Of a DNA stretch of 44,170 nucleotides, positions 1 to 8,068 are shown in pieces. The position numbers and the translations under genes were made by a program. Source of the DNA: Verrucomicrobiia bacterium (GTDB lineage: Bacteria > Verrucomicrobiota > Verrucomicrobiia > Verrucomicrobiales > Akkermansiaceae); NCBI GenBank assembly GCA_030430455.1, contig JAUIJB010000027.1, positions 1 to 44,170 on the forward strand, in the 5' to 3' direction. Positions within the stretch are counted from its first letter, which is position 1. Each line of letters begins with the position of its first letter. The notes under the pieces are model-generated. The model made no database searches. It saw nothing but the letters and a program-made list of their open reading frames with translations, and had not been told where the DNA came from.

Positions 1-1554
1 GCCCTGCTCGCCTTCTGGCTGGTGCCGATGCTGGTCTCCGCGCTGACCCCGCTCAGCTACCGCGACGTCCTGCGCGCCACCCGCGACCCGCTGGTCACCG
101 GCTTCACCACCGGCAACCTGCTGGTGCTGCTGGCGATGCTGGCCGAGAACTGCAAGCAGCTGTTCGCCGACCTCGAGGAGGATCGTCGTCGCCGGGCGGA
201 GTCGGTGGTCGACGTCTGCCTGCCGATCACCTTCACCTTCCCCAACCTCGGCGTGGTGCTGCTGCTGCTGTTCATTCCCTTCGCCGGCTGGTTCACCGGC
301 AACCCGATCGCGATCGGCGACTACCCGAAAATGAGCTTCCTCGGCTTCTTCAGCTTCTTCGGCAGCGTCGAGATCGGCCTGCCCTTCCTGCTGCAGCAGC
401 TGCGGATCCCGACCGACATGTTCCAGCTGCACGTGGTCACGCTGGTCTACGTCGGCCGGCTCGCCACGCTGCTGGCGGTGATGAACCTCGCCGCGATCGC
501 GATCCTCACCGCCGCCGGCAACTCCGGCTTCCTGCGCTGGCGTCCGCGCCAGGCTTCGGTCTACGCCGGAGCCTCGCTGGCCCTGGTCCTGGTCGCGGTG
601 GTGTCCACCCGGCTGGTGCTGGGGATGACGGTCGATCGCGCCTACCAGAAGGACGAGATCGTCCGCAACATGTCGCCGGTGCTGAGGCCGGTGGAGGCCG
701 GGGTCTTTCGCGAGGCGGCGGATCCGCTGCCGGTCGCCGAGGATGCGACGGTGCTCGACGGCATCCGCGAGCGCGGGGTGCTGCGGGTCGGCTACGATCC
801 GGAGGGCCTGCCGTTCAGCTTCTTCAACGAGCGCGGCGAGCTGGTCGGCTTCGACATCGAGATGACCCACGCCCTCGCCCGCGAGATCGGCGTGGACGTG
901 GAGTACTATCCTTACCCGAAGTCCGAGATGGCCGGGTCGCTCGGCGCGGAGCGCAGGCACGACCTGCTCGTCGGCGGCCTGTTCGCGACGCCCCGCCGGG
1001 TCGAGAAGATGCGTTTCAGCGACGCCTACCTCGACCTCGACCTGTCGTTGATCGTCGCCGACCACCGCAGCGACGAGTTCGAGGAGCTCGGCCGGATCGA
1101 CTCGCGCGACCTGCGCATCGGCGTGCTCGAGCAGCCCTACTTCGGAACCCGCATCCAGCGGGCGCTGCCGCACGCGAAGGTCGTGCTGGTGGAATCGGCG
1201 CGCGACTTCTTCGAGGGCACGGAGGAACTCGACGCGCTGGTGATGAGCGCCCAGGCCGGCAGTGCCTGGACCCTGCTCCACCCCGAGTTCAGCGTGGTGA
1301 TCCCCACCGACACGCGCCTGCGGGTGAGCGTCGGCTACCCGATGCCGCTCGACGCGCTGCGGCTCGAGAACGTGGTGAGCCGCTGGATCGACCTGAAGGG
1401 CAAGGACGGCACGATCGAGCGGCTCTACCAGCACTGGATCGAGGGCCGCGGCGCGCAGGACGACGGCCCGCGCTGGAACATCCTCAGCGATGTGCTCGGC
1501 TTCAAGGGTGGGGGAACGCCGCCCGAGCTGACGCGGCAGCAGGAGTCGCGATAG
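1..1554 (+). CDS. Cation:dicarboxylate-type symporter fused to a family 3 solute-binding domain (5' end outside window)
   Basis: The reading frame is open from base 1, so the gene starts upstream of the window. Up to about residue 220 the protein has hydrophobic segments resembling the C-terminal half of the dicarboxylate/amino acid:cation symporter family (DAACS). After a last membrane segment, from about base 750, it becomes a soluble bacterial solute-binding protein family 3 domain. That domain starts with the typical ILDGIRERGVLRVGYDPEG-like opening, followed by LPFSFFN, LVGFDIEMTHALA and DLLVGGL. This places a periplasmic amino acid/organic acid binding domain on the carrier itself. Binding-protein domains normally serve ABC or TRAP systems, so the fusion is notable. 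The substrate is unknown; polar amino acids or dicarboxylates are inferred from the two families. The stop is TAG at 1552. Confidence 0.8.
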   Translation, partial: ALLAFWLVPMLVSALTPLSYRDVLRATRDPLVTGFTTGNLLVLLAMLAENCKQLFADLEEDRRRRAESVVDVCLPITFTFPNLGVVLLLLFIPFAGWFTGNPIAIGDYPKMSFLGFFSFFGSVEIGLPFLLQQLRIPTDMFQLHVVTLVYVGRLATLLAVMNLAAIAILTAAGNSGFLRWRPRQASVYAGASLALVLVAVVSTRLVLGMTVDRAYQKDEIVRNMSPVLRPVEAGVFREAADPLPVAEDATVLDGIRERGVLRVGYDPEGLPFSFFNERGELVGFDIEMTHALAREIGVDVEYYPYPKSEMAGSLGAERRHDLLVGGLFATPRRVEKMRFSDAYLDLDLSLIVADHRSDEFEELGRIDSRDLRIGVLEQPYFGTRIQRALPHAKVVLVESARDFFEGTEELDALVMSAQAGSAWTLLHPEFSVVIPTDTRLRVSVGYPMPLDALRLENVVSRWIDLKGKDGTIERLYQHWIEGRGAQDDGPRWNILSDVLGFKGGGTPPELTRQQESR

Positions 1555-1645
1555 GGCGGCCCCCCGATTCCTCCTCCCGAGGTCTGCCCGGATTCCCGTG
1601 CAATCTCCTTTCCACCCCTCGCCGGGTGCTCCATGGTCGGCAACC

Positions 1646-3217
1646 ATGCGCCCCAGACGAATTCTCCCGGCGGCCCTGTCCGGCCTGGCCCTGCTTGCGA
1701 CGCTTCCGCCGCAACCGGCCGCGGCCGGCGGCGTCACCCTGATGACCCACGGCTTCAACAGTGATGTCGAGGGCTGGATCATCCCGATGGCGCAGCGGAT
1801 CGCCGGTCGGTCGGACTTCCCCGGCACGGACCTGACCTGCTACGAGATCACGATCGACGGCAGCGACGGTGCCTACACCACCGCCGTCCAGCGGATTGAC
1901 GGCCCGGCTCCGGTCGATTCCGACACCGGCGAGATCGTCATCAAGCTCGACTGGGGGGCGATCTCCACCGCCGGTGGGACCTCGTCGACCGACGTCGCCG
2001 AGGTGGCCGCCGCGGCGCTGTTTTCCACCACCCTGATCGCGGAGAACGGCGGCCGGCCGCTGGTCGAGCTGCCGATCGACCTCGCCGGGCACAGCCGTGG
2101 AGCCTCGGTGGTCAGCGAGATCGCCCGCCTGCTCGGCGAGCAGGGGGTGTGGGTTGACCACCTGACGCTGTGGGACCCGGTGCCCGTCGCCGAATTCGGT
2201 GACGCCGCGGTGAAGGTCTGGGAGACCGTCCTCTTCGCCGACAACTACTACCAGCAACTCGGGGAGCTCTTCATCCCGCAGGGCGATCCGGTGGCGGGCG
2301 CCTACAATCGAAAGTTGCTGTCCTTGCCCGGCGGCTACGAGTTCCTGTCCGGCGGCGGCCACAGCGACGTGCACTTGTGGTACCACGGCACCGTCGAGAC
2401 CGGCACGCCGGCGACCGACACCCAGGAGACGATCACCGCCAGCGAGCGGTCCTCGTGGTGGACCGCCGCCGAGAGTTCGGGCAGCACGGCGGGCTTCCAC
2501 TACAGCCGGCTGGGCGGGGGCGACCGCCTGAGCGAGGCCGAGCCGGCCGGTGCCGGGCTGGGGATGATCGTCGACGGCTTCAACCAGGTGTGGGATCTCG
2601 GCGCCGGGGTCTCGTCGAATCGCGCCATGCTTCCCATCGTCGCCGCCGACCCCTGGCCGAACGCCATCGTCGCGACCCTCGCAACGACCGCTCCGGTCTC
2701 GCCCGGCGACCCCGTTTCGGTTGAAGTACGATACCAATCGGAGCAATCCGGCGGCGCGACACTGGATATCCTCCTCGACCCCGACCCGAATCCCTGGAAC
2801 GGCAACGAGGTGGTGGCCTTCTCCGGGGCGGTCCCGGGCAGCGGAACCGCGATGGTCCTCAGCGCCAATCCGGCAGCCGAGGTGCCCCCGGGGACCGGGG
2901 CCGGAACCTACCGGGTGGTGGCCCGGATCGAGGACGGTGGCCGCACCCGCTACCTGCCGCTGGCCGGCTCCCTCGAGGTTTTGCCGGGCGGTTCCGGACC
3001 CGCGATCGACCGTGGCAGCCTGCGCTTCGTGGGCGGCTTGTTCACCTTCACCATCGTCGGCGAGGACGGGGCGCAGGTCCTCGTCGAGGCCGCCGGGGAA
3101 CTCGATGACTGGGAGGAAATCGACACCGTCACCCTGACAGGCGGAACCCTCGACTTTAGCGACCCCGAGAGCGACGCGGTGCCGCGACGCTTCTATCGCG
3201 TCGGGCCGGCGCCCTGA
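1646..3217 (+). CDS. Secreted lipase-like alpha/beta hydrolase with verrucomicrobial C-terminal domain
   Basis: The predicted precursor has 523 aa. I chose the ATG at 1646 over the in-frame ATG at 1598 because it begins directly with a signal peptide (MRPRR, hydrophobic core, cleavage after PPQPAAA). The mature start VTLMTHGFNSDVEGW resembles the oxyanion-loop region of lipases. G148-H-S-R-G152 is the nucleophile elbow (Ser150). WDPVPVAEFGD and the GHSDVHLWYHG stretch offer the candidate acid and histidine. The last ~65 residues (RFVGGLFTFTIVG... ending PRRFYRV) form a small beta-rich tail domain seen on many exported Verrucomicrobiota proteins. It is probably an extracellular esterase or lipase; the substrate cannot be read from the sequence. 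It is convergent with the small lipoprotein gene at 3239. Confidence 0.75.
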   Translation: MRPRRILPAALSGLALLATLPPQPAAAGGVTLMTHGFNSDVEGWIIPMAQRIAGRSDFPGTDLTCYEITIDGSDGAYTTAVQRIDGPAPVDSDTGEIVIKLDWGAISTAGGTSSTDVAEVAAAALFSTTLIAENGGRPLVELPIDLAGHSRGASVVSEIARLLGEQGVWVDHLTLWDPVPVAEFGDAAVKVWETVLFADNYYQQLGELFIPQGDPVAGAYNRKLLSLPGGYEFLSGGGHSDVHLWYHGTVETGTPATDTQETITASERSSWWTAAESSGSTAGFHYSRLGGGDRLSEAEPAGAGLGMIVDGFNQVWDLGAGVSSNRAMLPIVAADPWPNAIVATLATTAPVSPGDPVSVEVRYQSEQSGGATLDILLDPDPNPWNGNEVVAFSGAVPGSGTAMVLSANPAAEVPPGTGAGTYRVVARIEDGGRTRYLPLAGSLEVLPGGSGPAIDRGSLRFVGGLFTFTIVGEDGAQVLVEAAGELDDWEEIDTVTLTGGTLDFSDPESDAVPRRFYRVGPAP

Positions 3218-3219
3218 TG

Positions 3220-3234
3220 GGCCCGTGACGGGCC
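3220..3234. terminator. Short GC hairpin between convergent genes
   Basis: GGCCCG at 3220-3225 pairs perfectly with CGGGCC at 3229-3234 around a 3-nt loop. It lies in the 21-bp gap between two converging genes. There is no T-tract, so a role as bidirectional terminator is only plausible. Confidence 0.35.
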
Positions 3235-3238
3235 GGGA

Positions 3239-3433
3239 TCACTCGCTTTCGGCCTCGTCGCCGTCCGCCGCATCGGCCTCGGCATCGGCGTCGGCCGGGA
3301 CATCGGCGGCGGACCCGGGCACCGGAAGGTCGGTTGCCGGCGGGTCGGGATCGGGAGTCTCGGAATCGCACGAGGCGAAGAGCAGGACGGACGCAAGGGG
3401 CAGGACCGCGGCGCACGGGAGATGGAGTTTCAT
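3239..3433 (-). CDS. Small hypothetical lipoprotein
   Basis: About 64 aa. The ATG at 3433 (MKLHLPCAA...) was chosen over an upstream in-frame ATG at 3469 because it gives a compact lipoprotein signal peptide ending in LLFASC, a lipobox with Cys as the first mature residue. The rest is a low-complexity acidic chain rich in Asp, Ala, Pro and Glu. No enzymatic domain is visible. Its role is unknown; short acidic lipoproteins like this may be spacers or surface peptides. Confidence 0.5.
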   Translation of the reverse strand: MKLHLPCAAVLPLASVLLFASCDSETPDPDPPATDLPVPGSAADVPADADAEADAADGDEAESE

Positions 3434-3518
3434 CCTGAATGGAATACGCCGGGGGTGCCGGAGCGGCAAGGTGAAACCGGCCAGCCGATGTCTTGACGGG
3501 TCCCCGCCCGCACCCGCA

Positions 3519-4634
3519 TCAGGCGGCGCCGGCAGGGGAGGCGAACCGCCTGCGACGGCGGTGGCAGAGGCTGCCGATCACGATGACCGGTGCCAGGACG
3601 GAGGTCGGATGAATCTCCGGGATCACCGAGTAGCCCATGTCGTCGAGGAAGGCGACGTCGAGCCGGGTGATCTCGCGGCGGGCCCCTGAGACGATGCTCG
3701 GCGCCATGATCGGCGTCTGCATCAGCCCGTCCGACAGGCGCAGGCTGCTCAGCGAGAGGTTGATGTGGGATGCATCCGTGTGAAGCACGTTCTCCCCCGT
3801 GCCCAGCAGGGAGGTCACCGAGGGACCGGTCCAGTCGAAGATCCCGGAAGCCTCGCCATCAGCCACCTGGTCGGCGAAGGCCTTCGAGGTGCCGAAGCCG
3901 ATGGTGTGGAAGATTTCGTGGACCGCGACCGAGAAGAGGTCGAACTGGCCGGCCTCGACCGCGCTGGTGTGGTCGAAGTGCCAGAAGCCATCGAGCTCCA
4001 TTGCCGTGTCGCGGTCGCCGTCGTTGTCGGTGTCGGAGTCGAACCACAGGTGGCCGACGGTGGGGCCGAAGTTGAGGGTGAAGGGGGCGGAGGTGGCGCC
4101 GATGGAGACACTCGAGGAAAGGGAGCTCATCACCGGTCCGCCGCGCTCGTACTCCGCATTGAACGCCGCGGCGGCATTGTCCACGGCGGTGACCAGGTCG
4201 ACCTCGAAGGCTGTGCCGCCGATGCCGTAGCCGGCGGCTGCCCGTCCACCTTGCGCGAGGGTGTTGTCGCTCAGATTGCGCGAGCCGACATAGACCCGGA
4301 CCTCATCGGCACCAAGTACGCTGACATCGGGGATGATCTCGAGTGCTCCGGTTTCCGGGTTGGCGTAGCCGATCTCGGGATCGATCGTGATCGTGCTACT
4401 CCTGCCCTCGATGACCGTCGTGGTCGTCGACGGGTCGTTGACGATGTCGCCGAGGTTCTGGCGGAAGACGGAGTTGATGTGGCTGGCGGCGGCCTCGAGG
4501 GCGGCGCGCTGCTCGGAGCCGACCGGAAAGAAGTTCGCCCCTGCGGAGTCGTGGGTGTAGTCGAGGACGATCGAGACGAAGCCGTGAGCGGGCACCACCG
4601 CGGCGGCCAAGAAAACGAGAATTTCAGCTTTCAC
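3519..4634 (-). CDS. Secreted zinc metalloprotease-like protein, possible PEP-CTERM-type tail
   Basis: 371 aa starting at a GTG codon (CAC at 4632-4634), followed at once by a signal peptide (MKAEILVFLAAAVVPAHG). The zinc motif VHEIFHTIGFG gives His239, Glu240 and His243. The third metzincin histidine expected at +10 is Ser249, so the third ligand is unclear. Just upstream is an Asp-rich loop (DSDTDNDGDRD) resembling calcium-binding repeats. The C-terminus has a short PEIHPTS, hydrophobic stretch, then an Arg cluster, which looks like a degenerate PEP-CTERM sorting tail. The layout resembles the 'NF038122 family metalloprotease' group with PEP-CTERM. The substrate is unknown. Confidence 0.7.
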   Translation of the reverse strand: MKAEILVFLAAAVVPAHGFVSIVLDYTHDSAGANFFPVGSEQRAALEAAASHINSVFRQNLGDIVNDPSTTTTVIEGRSSTITIDPEIGYANPETGALEIIPDVSVLGADEVRVYVGSRNLSDNTLAQGGRAAAGYGIGGTAFEVDLVTAVDNAAAAFNAEYERGGPVMSSLSSSVSIGATSAPFTLNFGPTVGHLWFDSDTDNDGDRDTAMELDGFWHFDHTSAVEAGQFDLFSVAVHEIFHTIGFGTSKAFADQVADGEASGIFDWTGPSVTSLLGTGENVLHTDASHINLSLSSLRLSDGLMQTPIMAPSIVSGARREITRLDVAFLDDMGYSVIPEIHPTSVLAPVIVIGSLCHRRRRRFASPAGAA

Positions 4635-4798
4635 AAAGGGTTTCGGAGAGGGAAGCGCAGCCGCGGGTGGCTGTCACTCCCTTTCCGGGCCGCTGGGGAC
4701 TTCTCCTGGCCGGGTGCGGGGAAGGCCGGCTCGCCCGATGAGCCGTCTGCCCATTGGGCTTGCCGATGGTGCGTCGCGAATTTGCCGGGTGACCCCGC

Positions 4799-5239
4799 TC
4801 AGCCAAGGTAGGCCTTCAGCATCCACACCGTCTTCTCGTGGACCTGGGTGCGGGCGATCATGAGGTCCTCGGTCTCGTCGTCGCCGGAGTCGGCGGCGGC
4901 CTCGCGGGCCTTCTGCAGGCTGCCGATGACTTTCTGGTTCGCCGCAGCGAGGTGCTTGACCATGGTCTCGGCGTCCTCGTCCTCGCCGAGTTCGTTCATG
5001 CCCGAGATCTGCGCCAGGCTGGCGAGCCCGCCCGGGGCCAGCGCACCGAGGGCGCGGATCCGCTCGGCGATCTCGTCGATGGCCGGAAAGAGTTCGGTGT
5101 ACTGCTCCTCGAAGGCGGTGTGCAGCGCGAAAAAGCCCGGGCCGCGGACATTCCAGTGGCACAGGTGGGTCTGGCCGAGCAGGGCATAGGAATCGGCGAC
5201 AACCTGGCGGAGAGAATCGATGACAGGGGATTTGGACAT
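4799..5239 (-). CDS. dps: Dps/ferritin-like DNA-protection protein
   Basis: 146 aa, a typical length for Dps. Dps assembles as a 12-mer that oxidises and stores iron, limiting Fenton chemistry. The signature HWNVRGPGFFALHTAFEEQY is present. The inter-subunit ferroxidase residues can be assigned as His28, His40 and Glu44 from one chain and Asp55 and Glu59 from the partner. The N-terminus is short and only modestly basic (MSKSPV), so DNA binding through a Lys-rich tail, as in E. coli Dps, is doubtful; iron detoxification is the safer role. The gene stands alone, about 90 bp beyond the end of puuD on the same strand. Confidence 0.92.
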   Translation of the reverse strand: MSKSPVIDSLRQVVADSYALLGQTHLCHWNVRGPGFFALHTAFEEQYTELFPAIDEIAERIRALGALAPGGLASLAQISGMNELGEDEDAETMVKHLAAANQKVIGSLQKAREAAADSGDDETEDLMIARTQVHEKTVWMLKAYLG

Positions 5240-5301
5240 GCTTTTCCCCTAGCACAGCAGACGGCGATTGCCAGCAGTCGATCGGTGGAATGACGGGACC
5301 T

Positions 5302-5325
5302 GGCGGGAAGGTCCGGTTCCCCGCC
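5302..5325 (-). terminator. Hairpin downstream of puuD
   Basis: Read on the minus strand, about 8 bp of stem (GGCGGGGA with TTCCCGCC, one G-U pair) form around an 8-nt loop, starting 4 nt after the puuD stop. No strong T-run follows. It plausibly ends the uraD-puuD transcript before dps. Confidence 0.4.
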
Positions 5326-5329
5326 GGGG

Positions 5330-6568
5330 TCAGCGCGCGCCGAGCGAGCGGATGTAGGCGACCAGGGCGTCGAGCTCGGCCTCGCTGAAGCGGCCGGCGT
5401 AGGGCGGCATCGCCGGGGCGAAGCCGGCGGCGACCTCGGCCTGGGGCTCGACGATCGAGCGCCGCAGGTAGGCCTCGTCGACCACCACCGTGCGACCGTC
5501 GGCGAGCGGCTGGGACTTGCCGAAGATGCCGTGGAGCGAGGGCGCGATCTGCGCGGATCCCTCCATGTGACAGGTCGCGCAGAGGTTCGCCTCGAAAAGG
5601 GCACGCCCCTCGGCGACAAGCGGGTCGGCGGAGGCGGTGGTCGCCGCCCTGGCGGGAAGGTTGAGGAAGACACCGATCAGGATGCCGGCGAGCAGCACGA
5701 CACCGAAGATCGCCGCAAGCCAGCCCTTGAACCAGAAGCGCGAGTTCATCAGCCACTTCACCGCGACCAGCGCGACGACCACCACCAGCAGGATGGCGAC
5801 GCGCCATTCGGCGGCGTGGAGCCGCGGGAAATGGGCGCTGAGCATCAGGAACAGAACCGGAAAGGTGATGTGGTGGTTGTGCAGCGAGCGCGACTTTGCC
5901 CGCTTGCCGAAGGCGGGGTCGTGGGCTTGGCCCGACTCCAGCGCGCGCATGAAGCGGTGCTGGTTGCCCATGATGTGGACCAGCACGTTGGCGCTCATGC
6001 AGGTCGCCATCATGGCGCCGATCTGCAGGTAGAGCGCGCGGCCGTTGAAGACCTCGCCATACGCCCACGCGGCGGCGGCCAGGCCGAGGAAGCTGGTGAT
6101 GCCGCCCGCGAGCGGGTTCCTGCCCAGCGGCGAGCGCCAGACGAGGTCGTAGAACAACCAGCCGACGACGAGTCCGGCGAGGCTCAGCCCGGCGCAGGCC
6201 GGGCCGGAAAGGTCGCTGCGGGTGGCGTCGGCCAAGGTGAGTCCGTCGCGGTAGAACAGCACGCAGAGCAGGGTGAAGCCGGTCAGCCAGGTGGTGTAGG
6301 ACTGCCACTTGAACCAATGCAGCGGCACCGGAATGGCGCCGGGCCGGAGCAGTCGCTTCTCGAGGTGGAACACCCCGCCGCCGTGGAGCATGTCGAGGTG
6401 GCCGAGCAGGTCGGGGTCGTCGTCCGGCTCGCCGCCGTCCCGGCGGCGGGGGACGAGGCGCAGCTCCATCCAGGTGAACAGCAGCGAGTTGCCGATCCAC
6501 ATGATGGCGGCGACCACGTGCGCGAAGCGCAGCAGCACGGCGGTCCACTCGGCCCAGTTGAAATCCAT
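5330..6568 (-). CDS. puuD: Membrane urate oxidase PuuD (urate hydroxylase) with C-terminal cytochrome c domain
   Basis: 412 aa. The N-terminal ~310 residues contain several membrane helices with conserved histidines (FAHVVAAIMWIGNS, LHGGGVFHLEK, MGNQHRFMRALESGQ, LHNHHITFPVLFLML). This is the pattern of the PuuD family, which oxidises urate to 5-hydroxyisourate. The C-terminal ~90 residues are a class I cytochrome c: CATCH at 330-334 binds haem and Met387 (PAMPPY) is the likely axial ligand. The family passes electrons to cytochrome c rather than making hydrogen peroxide as soluble uricase does. The start lies 9 nt after the stop of the OHCU decarboxylase gene, so the two form an operon covering consecutive pathway steps. 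Confidence 0.9.
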   Translation of the reverse strand: MDFNWAEWTAVLLRFAHVVAAIMWIGNSLLFTWMELRLVPRRRDGGEPDDDPDLLGHLDMLHGGGVFHLEKRLLRPGAIPVPLHWFKWQSYTTWLTGFTLLCVLFYRDGLTLADATRSDLSGPACAGLSLAGLVVGWLFYDLVWRSPLGRNPLAGGITSFLGLAAAAWAYGEVFNGRALYLQIGAMMATCMSANVLVHIMGNQHRFMRALESGQAHDPAFGKRAKSRSLHNHHITFPVLFLMLSAHFPRLHAAEWRVAILLVVVVALVAVKWLMNSRFWFKGWLAAIFGVVLLAGILIGVFLNLPARAATTASADPLVAEGRALFEANLCATCHMEGSAQIAPSLHGIFGKSQPLADGRTVVVDEAYLRRSIVEPQAEVAAGFAPAMPPYAGRFSEAELDALVAYIRSLGAR

Positions 6569-6577
6569 CAGCGGTTT

Positions 6578-7129
6578 CTAGCAGTTGGCGTGCGAAGATC
6601 CAGCGGGCCGGTCATTCGCCCGGTCATCCAGGCGGTCGGCGAGGCGCAGCGCGGCGATGTCGTGGATCTGCCGCATGGCCTCGTCGACCTCGTCCCCGCG
6701 GTCGTGGCCGAGCCGGCGCTCGAAGGCCGCGATCACGTCGGCGCGGCGGTGCTTGCGCGCGCAGATGATGAAGGGAAAGCCGAAGCGCTCGCGGTAGGCC
6801 GCGTTGAGCGAGGAAAAGCGCTCGTACTCGTCGTCGGACAGCCGGTCGAGGCCGAGGCCGGCCTGCTCGCGGGTCGAGTCGCCGCTCAGCGCGCCGGCGC
6901 GGGCGAGCTTGCCGGCCAGGTCCGGGTGGGCACGGATGAGTTCCATCCGGCGCTCCGGGGGCGCCGCGTCAACCGCCTCGCGCATCGCCCGGCCGAGGGC
7001 GGCGGGGCTGTCGAAGGGACGCAGGGAAACCACCGCCTCCGCGACCCAGGGCGAGTGCTCGTAGATGCCGCCGAGTTCGTCGACGAAGGCGTCGGTGGGC
7101 GCGGCATTGAGCTGGTCGAGGGCGGCCAT
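6578..7129 (-). CDS. uraD: 2-oxo-4-hydroxy-4-carboxy-5-ureidoimidazoline (OHCU) decarboxylase
   Basis: 183 aa from the ATG at 7129, chosen because family proteins start shortly before a motif like LNAAPTDAFVDELGGIYE. The enzyme decarboxylates OHCU to S-allantoin, the third step of urate breakdown. Family motifs are clear: HPDLAGK with catalytic His68, STREQAGL with Glu88, and FPFIICARK near the substrate pocket. The spacing of His68 and Glu88 fits the known His/Glu pair of the family. It is cotranscribed with puuD (9-nt gap) and diverges from xdhC across about 97 bp that probably holds both promoters. Confidence 0.93.
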   Translation of the reverse strand: MAALDQLNAAPTDAFVDELGGIYEHSPWVAEAVVSLRPFDSPAALGRAMREAVDAAPPERRMELIRAHPDLAGKLARAGALSGDSTREQAGLGLDRLSDDEYERFSSLNAAYRERFGFPFIICARKHRRADVIAAFERRLGHDRGDEVDEAMRQIHDIAALRLADRLDDRANDRPAGSSHANC

Positions 7130-7226
7130 GATGGCTCGAGCTTGGTCGATTTCAGCCCGGCTGGCAATGCACCGCCGCGGGAACTGGAGGGTTGCCGCGG
7201 GCGGGTCGATCGCGGAGCTTCGCCGC

Positions 7227-7994
7227 ATGGACATCTGGGAGGCGATCGCCGCGGCGCGCCGGGCGGGAGGGCCGGCGGTGGTGGTCACCGTCGTCGCCGT
7301 CCGCGGCAGCGTCCCGGGCGAGGCGGGAGCAAAGATGCTGGTCGGCGGTTCACGACCGCTCGGCACGGTGGGCGGCGGCAAGGTCGAGGCGCGGGCCGTC
7401 GCCGAGGCGCGGTCGATGCTGCAGGGCGGCGAGTCCTGCCGGACGCTGAGCTGGAACCTCCAGCGCGACGTGGGGATGACCTGCGGGGGTGAAATGAGCT
7501 TCCTGTTCGAGCGGATCGACGGGGGGACGGCCTGGCCGGTGGTGGTGTTCGGGGCCGGACACGTCGCCCAGGCGCTGGTCCGCGTGCTGGCGCCGATGCG
7601 CTGCACGGTGGACGTCGTCGACCCGCGGGAGGAGTGGCTGGCAGCCGTCGTCGCCGCGCCGAACGTGCGCTGTCACCGGGTCGCGGCCTACCAGGACGGC
7701 GTCGCGCGGGTCGGCGGGGGCAGTTTCGTGGTCGCGGTCACGCAGGGCCATGCCACCGACCGGCCGGTGCTGCGCGAGGTCCTGCGCCGGGTGCCGGAGG
7801 TGCCCTTTCTCGGCGTGATCGGCAGCGCCTCGAAGCGGGCGGTGCTGATGCGCGAGCTGGCCGAGGACGGCCTGGCGGCGGGCCAGCTCGAGCGGATCGA
7901 GTGCCCCGTCGGCCTGCCGGTCGGCGGCAACGACCCGGCCGAGATCGCCGTGAGCATCGCCGCGCGGCTGCTCGAGGTGCGTGGCGACCGCTGA
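7227..7994 (+). CDS. xdhC: Xanthine dehydrogenase accessory protein XdhC
   Basis: 255 aa. XdhC proteins bind molybdenum cofactor and hand over its sulfurated form to xanthine dehydrogenase. Visible features are an N-terminal XdhC/CoxI domain (VTVVAVRGSVPGEAGAKMLV, GTVGGGKVEA, DVGMTCGGEMSFLFE) and a C-terminal Rossmann domain starting VVVFGAGHVAQAL, then VTQGHATDRPVL, FLGVIGSASKRA and PVGLPVGGNDPAEIAVSIAA. GGAG at 7214-7217 sits 9 nt before the ATG and supports this start, although the frame is open further upstream. Its client is presumably the fused xanthine dehydrogenase at 18431-22135, in a separate transcription unit. It converges with the permease at 8069. Confidence 0.93.
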   Translation: MDIWEAIAAARRAGGPAVVVTVVAVRGSVPGEAGAKMLVGGSRPLGTVGGGKVEARAVAEARSMLQGGESCRTLSWNLQRDVGMTCGGEMSFLFERIDGGTAWPVVVFGAGHVAQALVRVLAPMRCTVDVVDPREEWLAAVVAAPNVRCHRVAAYQDGVARVGGGSFVVAVTQGHATDRPVLREVLRRVPEVPFLGVIGSASKRAVLMRELAEDGLAAGQLERIECPVGLPVGGNDPAEIAVSIAARLLEVRGDR

Positions 7995-8034
7995 TGGGAG
8001 GCCGGAGAAGCTGGCTGATCCGTTGGGGCCGATG

Positions 8035-8065
8035 TGGGGAAACCGCAGATGGTGCGGTTTCCCCA
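8035..8065. terminator. Perfect 13-bp stem terminator between convergent xdhC and permease genes
   Basis: TGGGGAAACCGCA at 8035-8047 pairs perfectly with 8053-8065 around a 5-nt loop. It sits 40 bp after the xdhC stop and 3 bp from the permease stop, so it can serve both converging genes. The stem is A/T-rich near its middle but lacks a long T-tail. Confidence 0.7.
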
Positions 8066-8068
8066 TTC

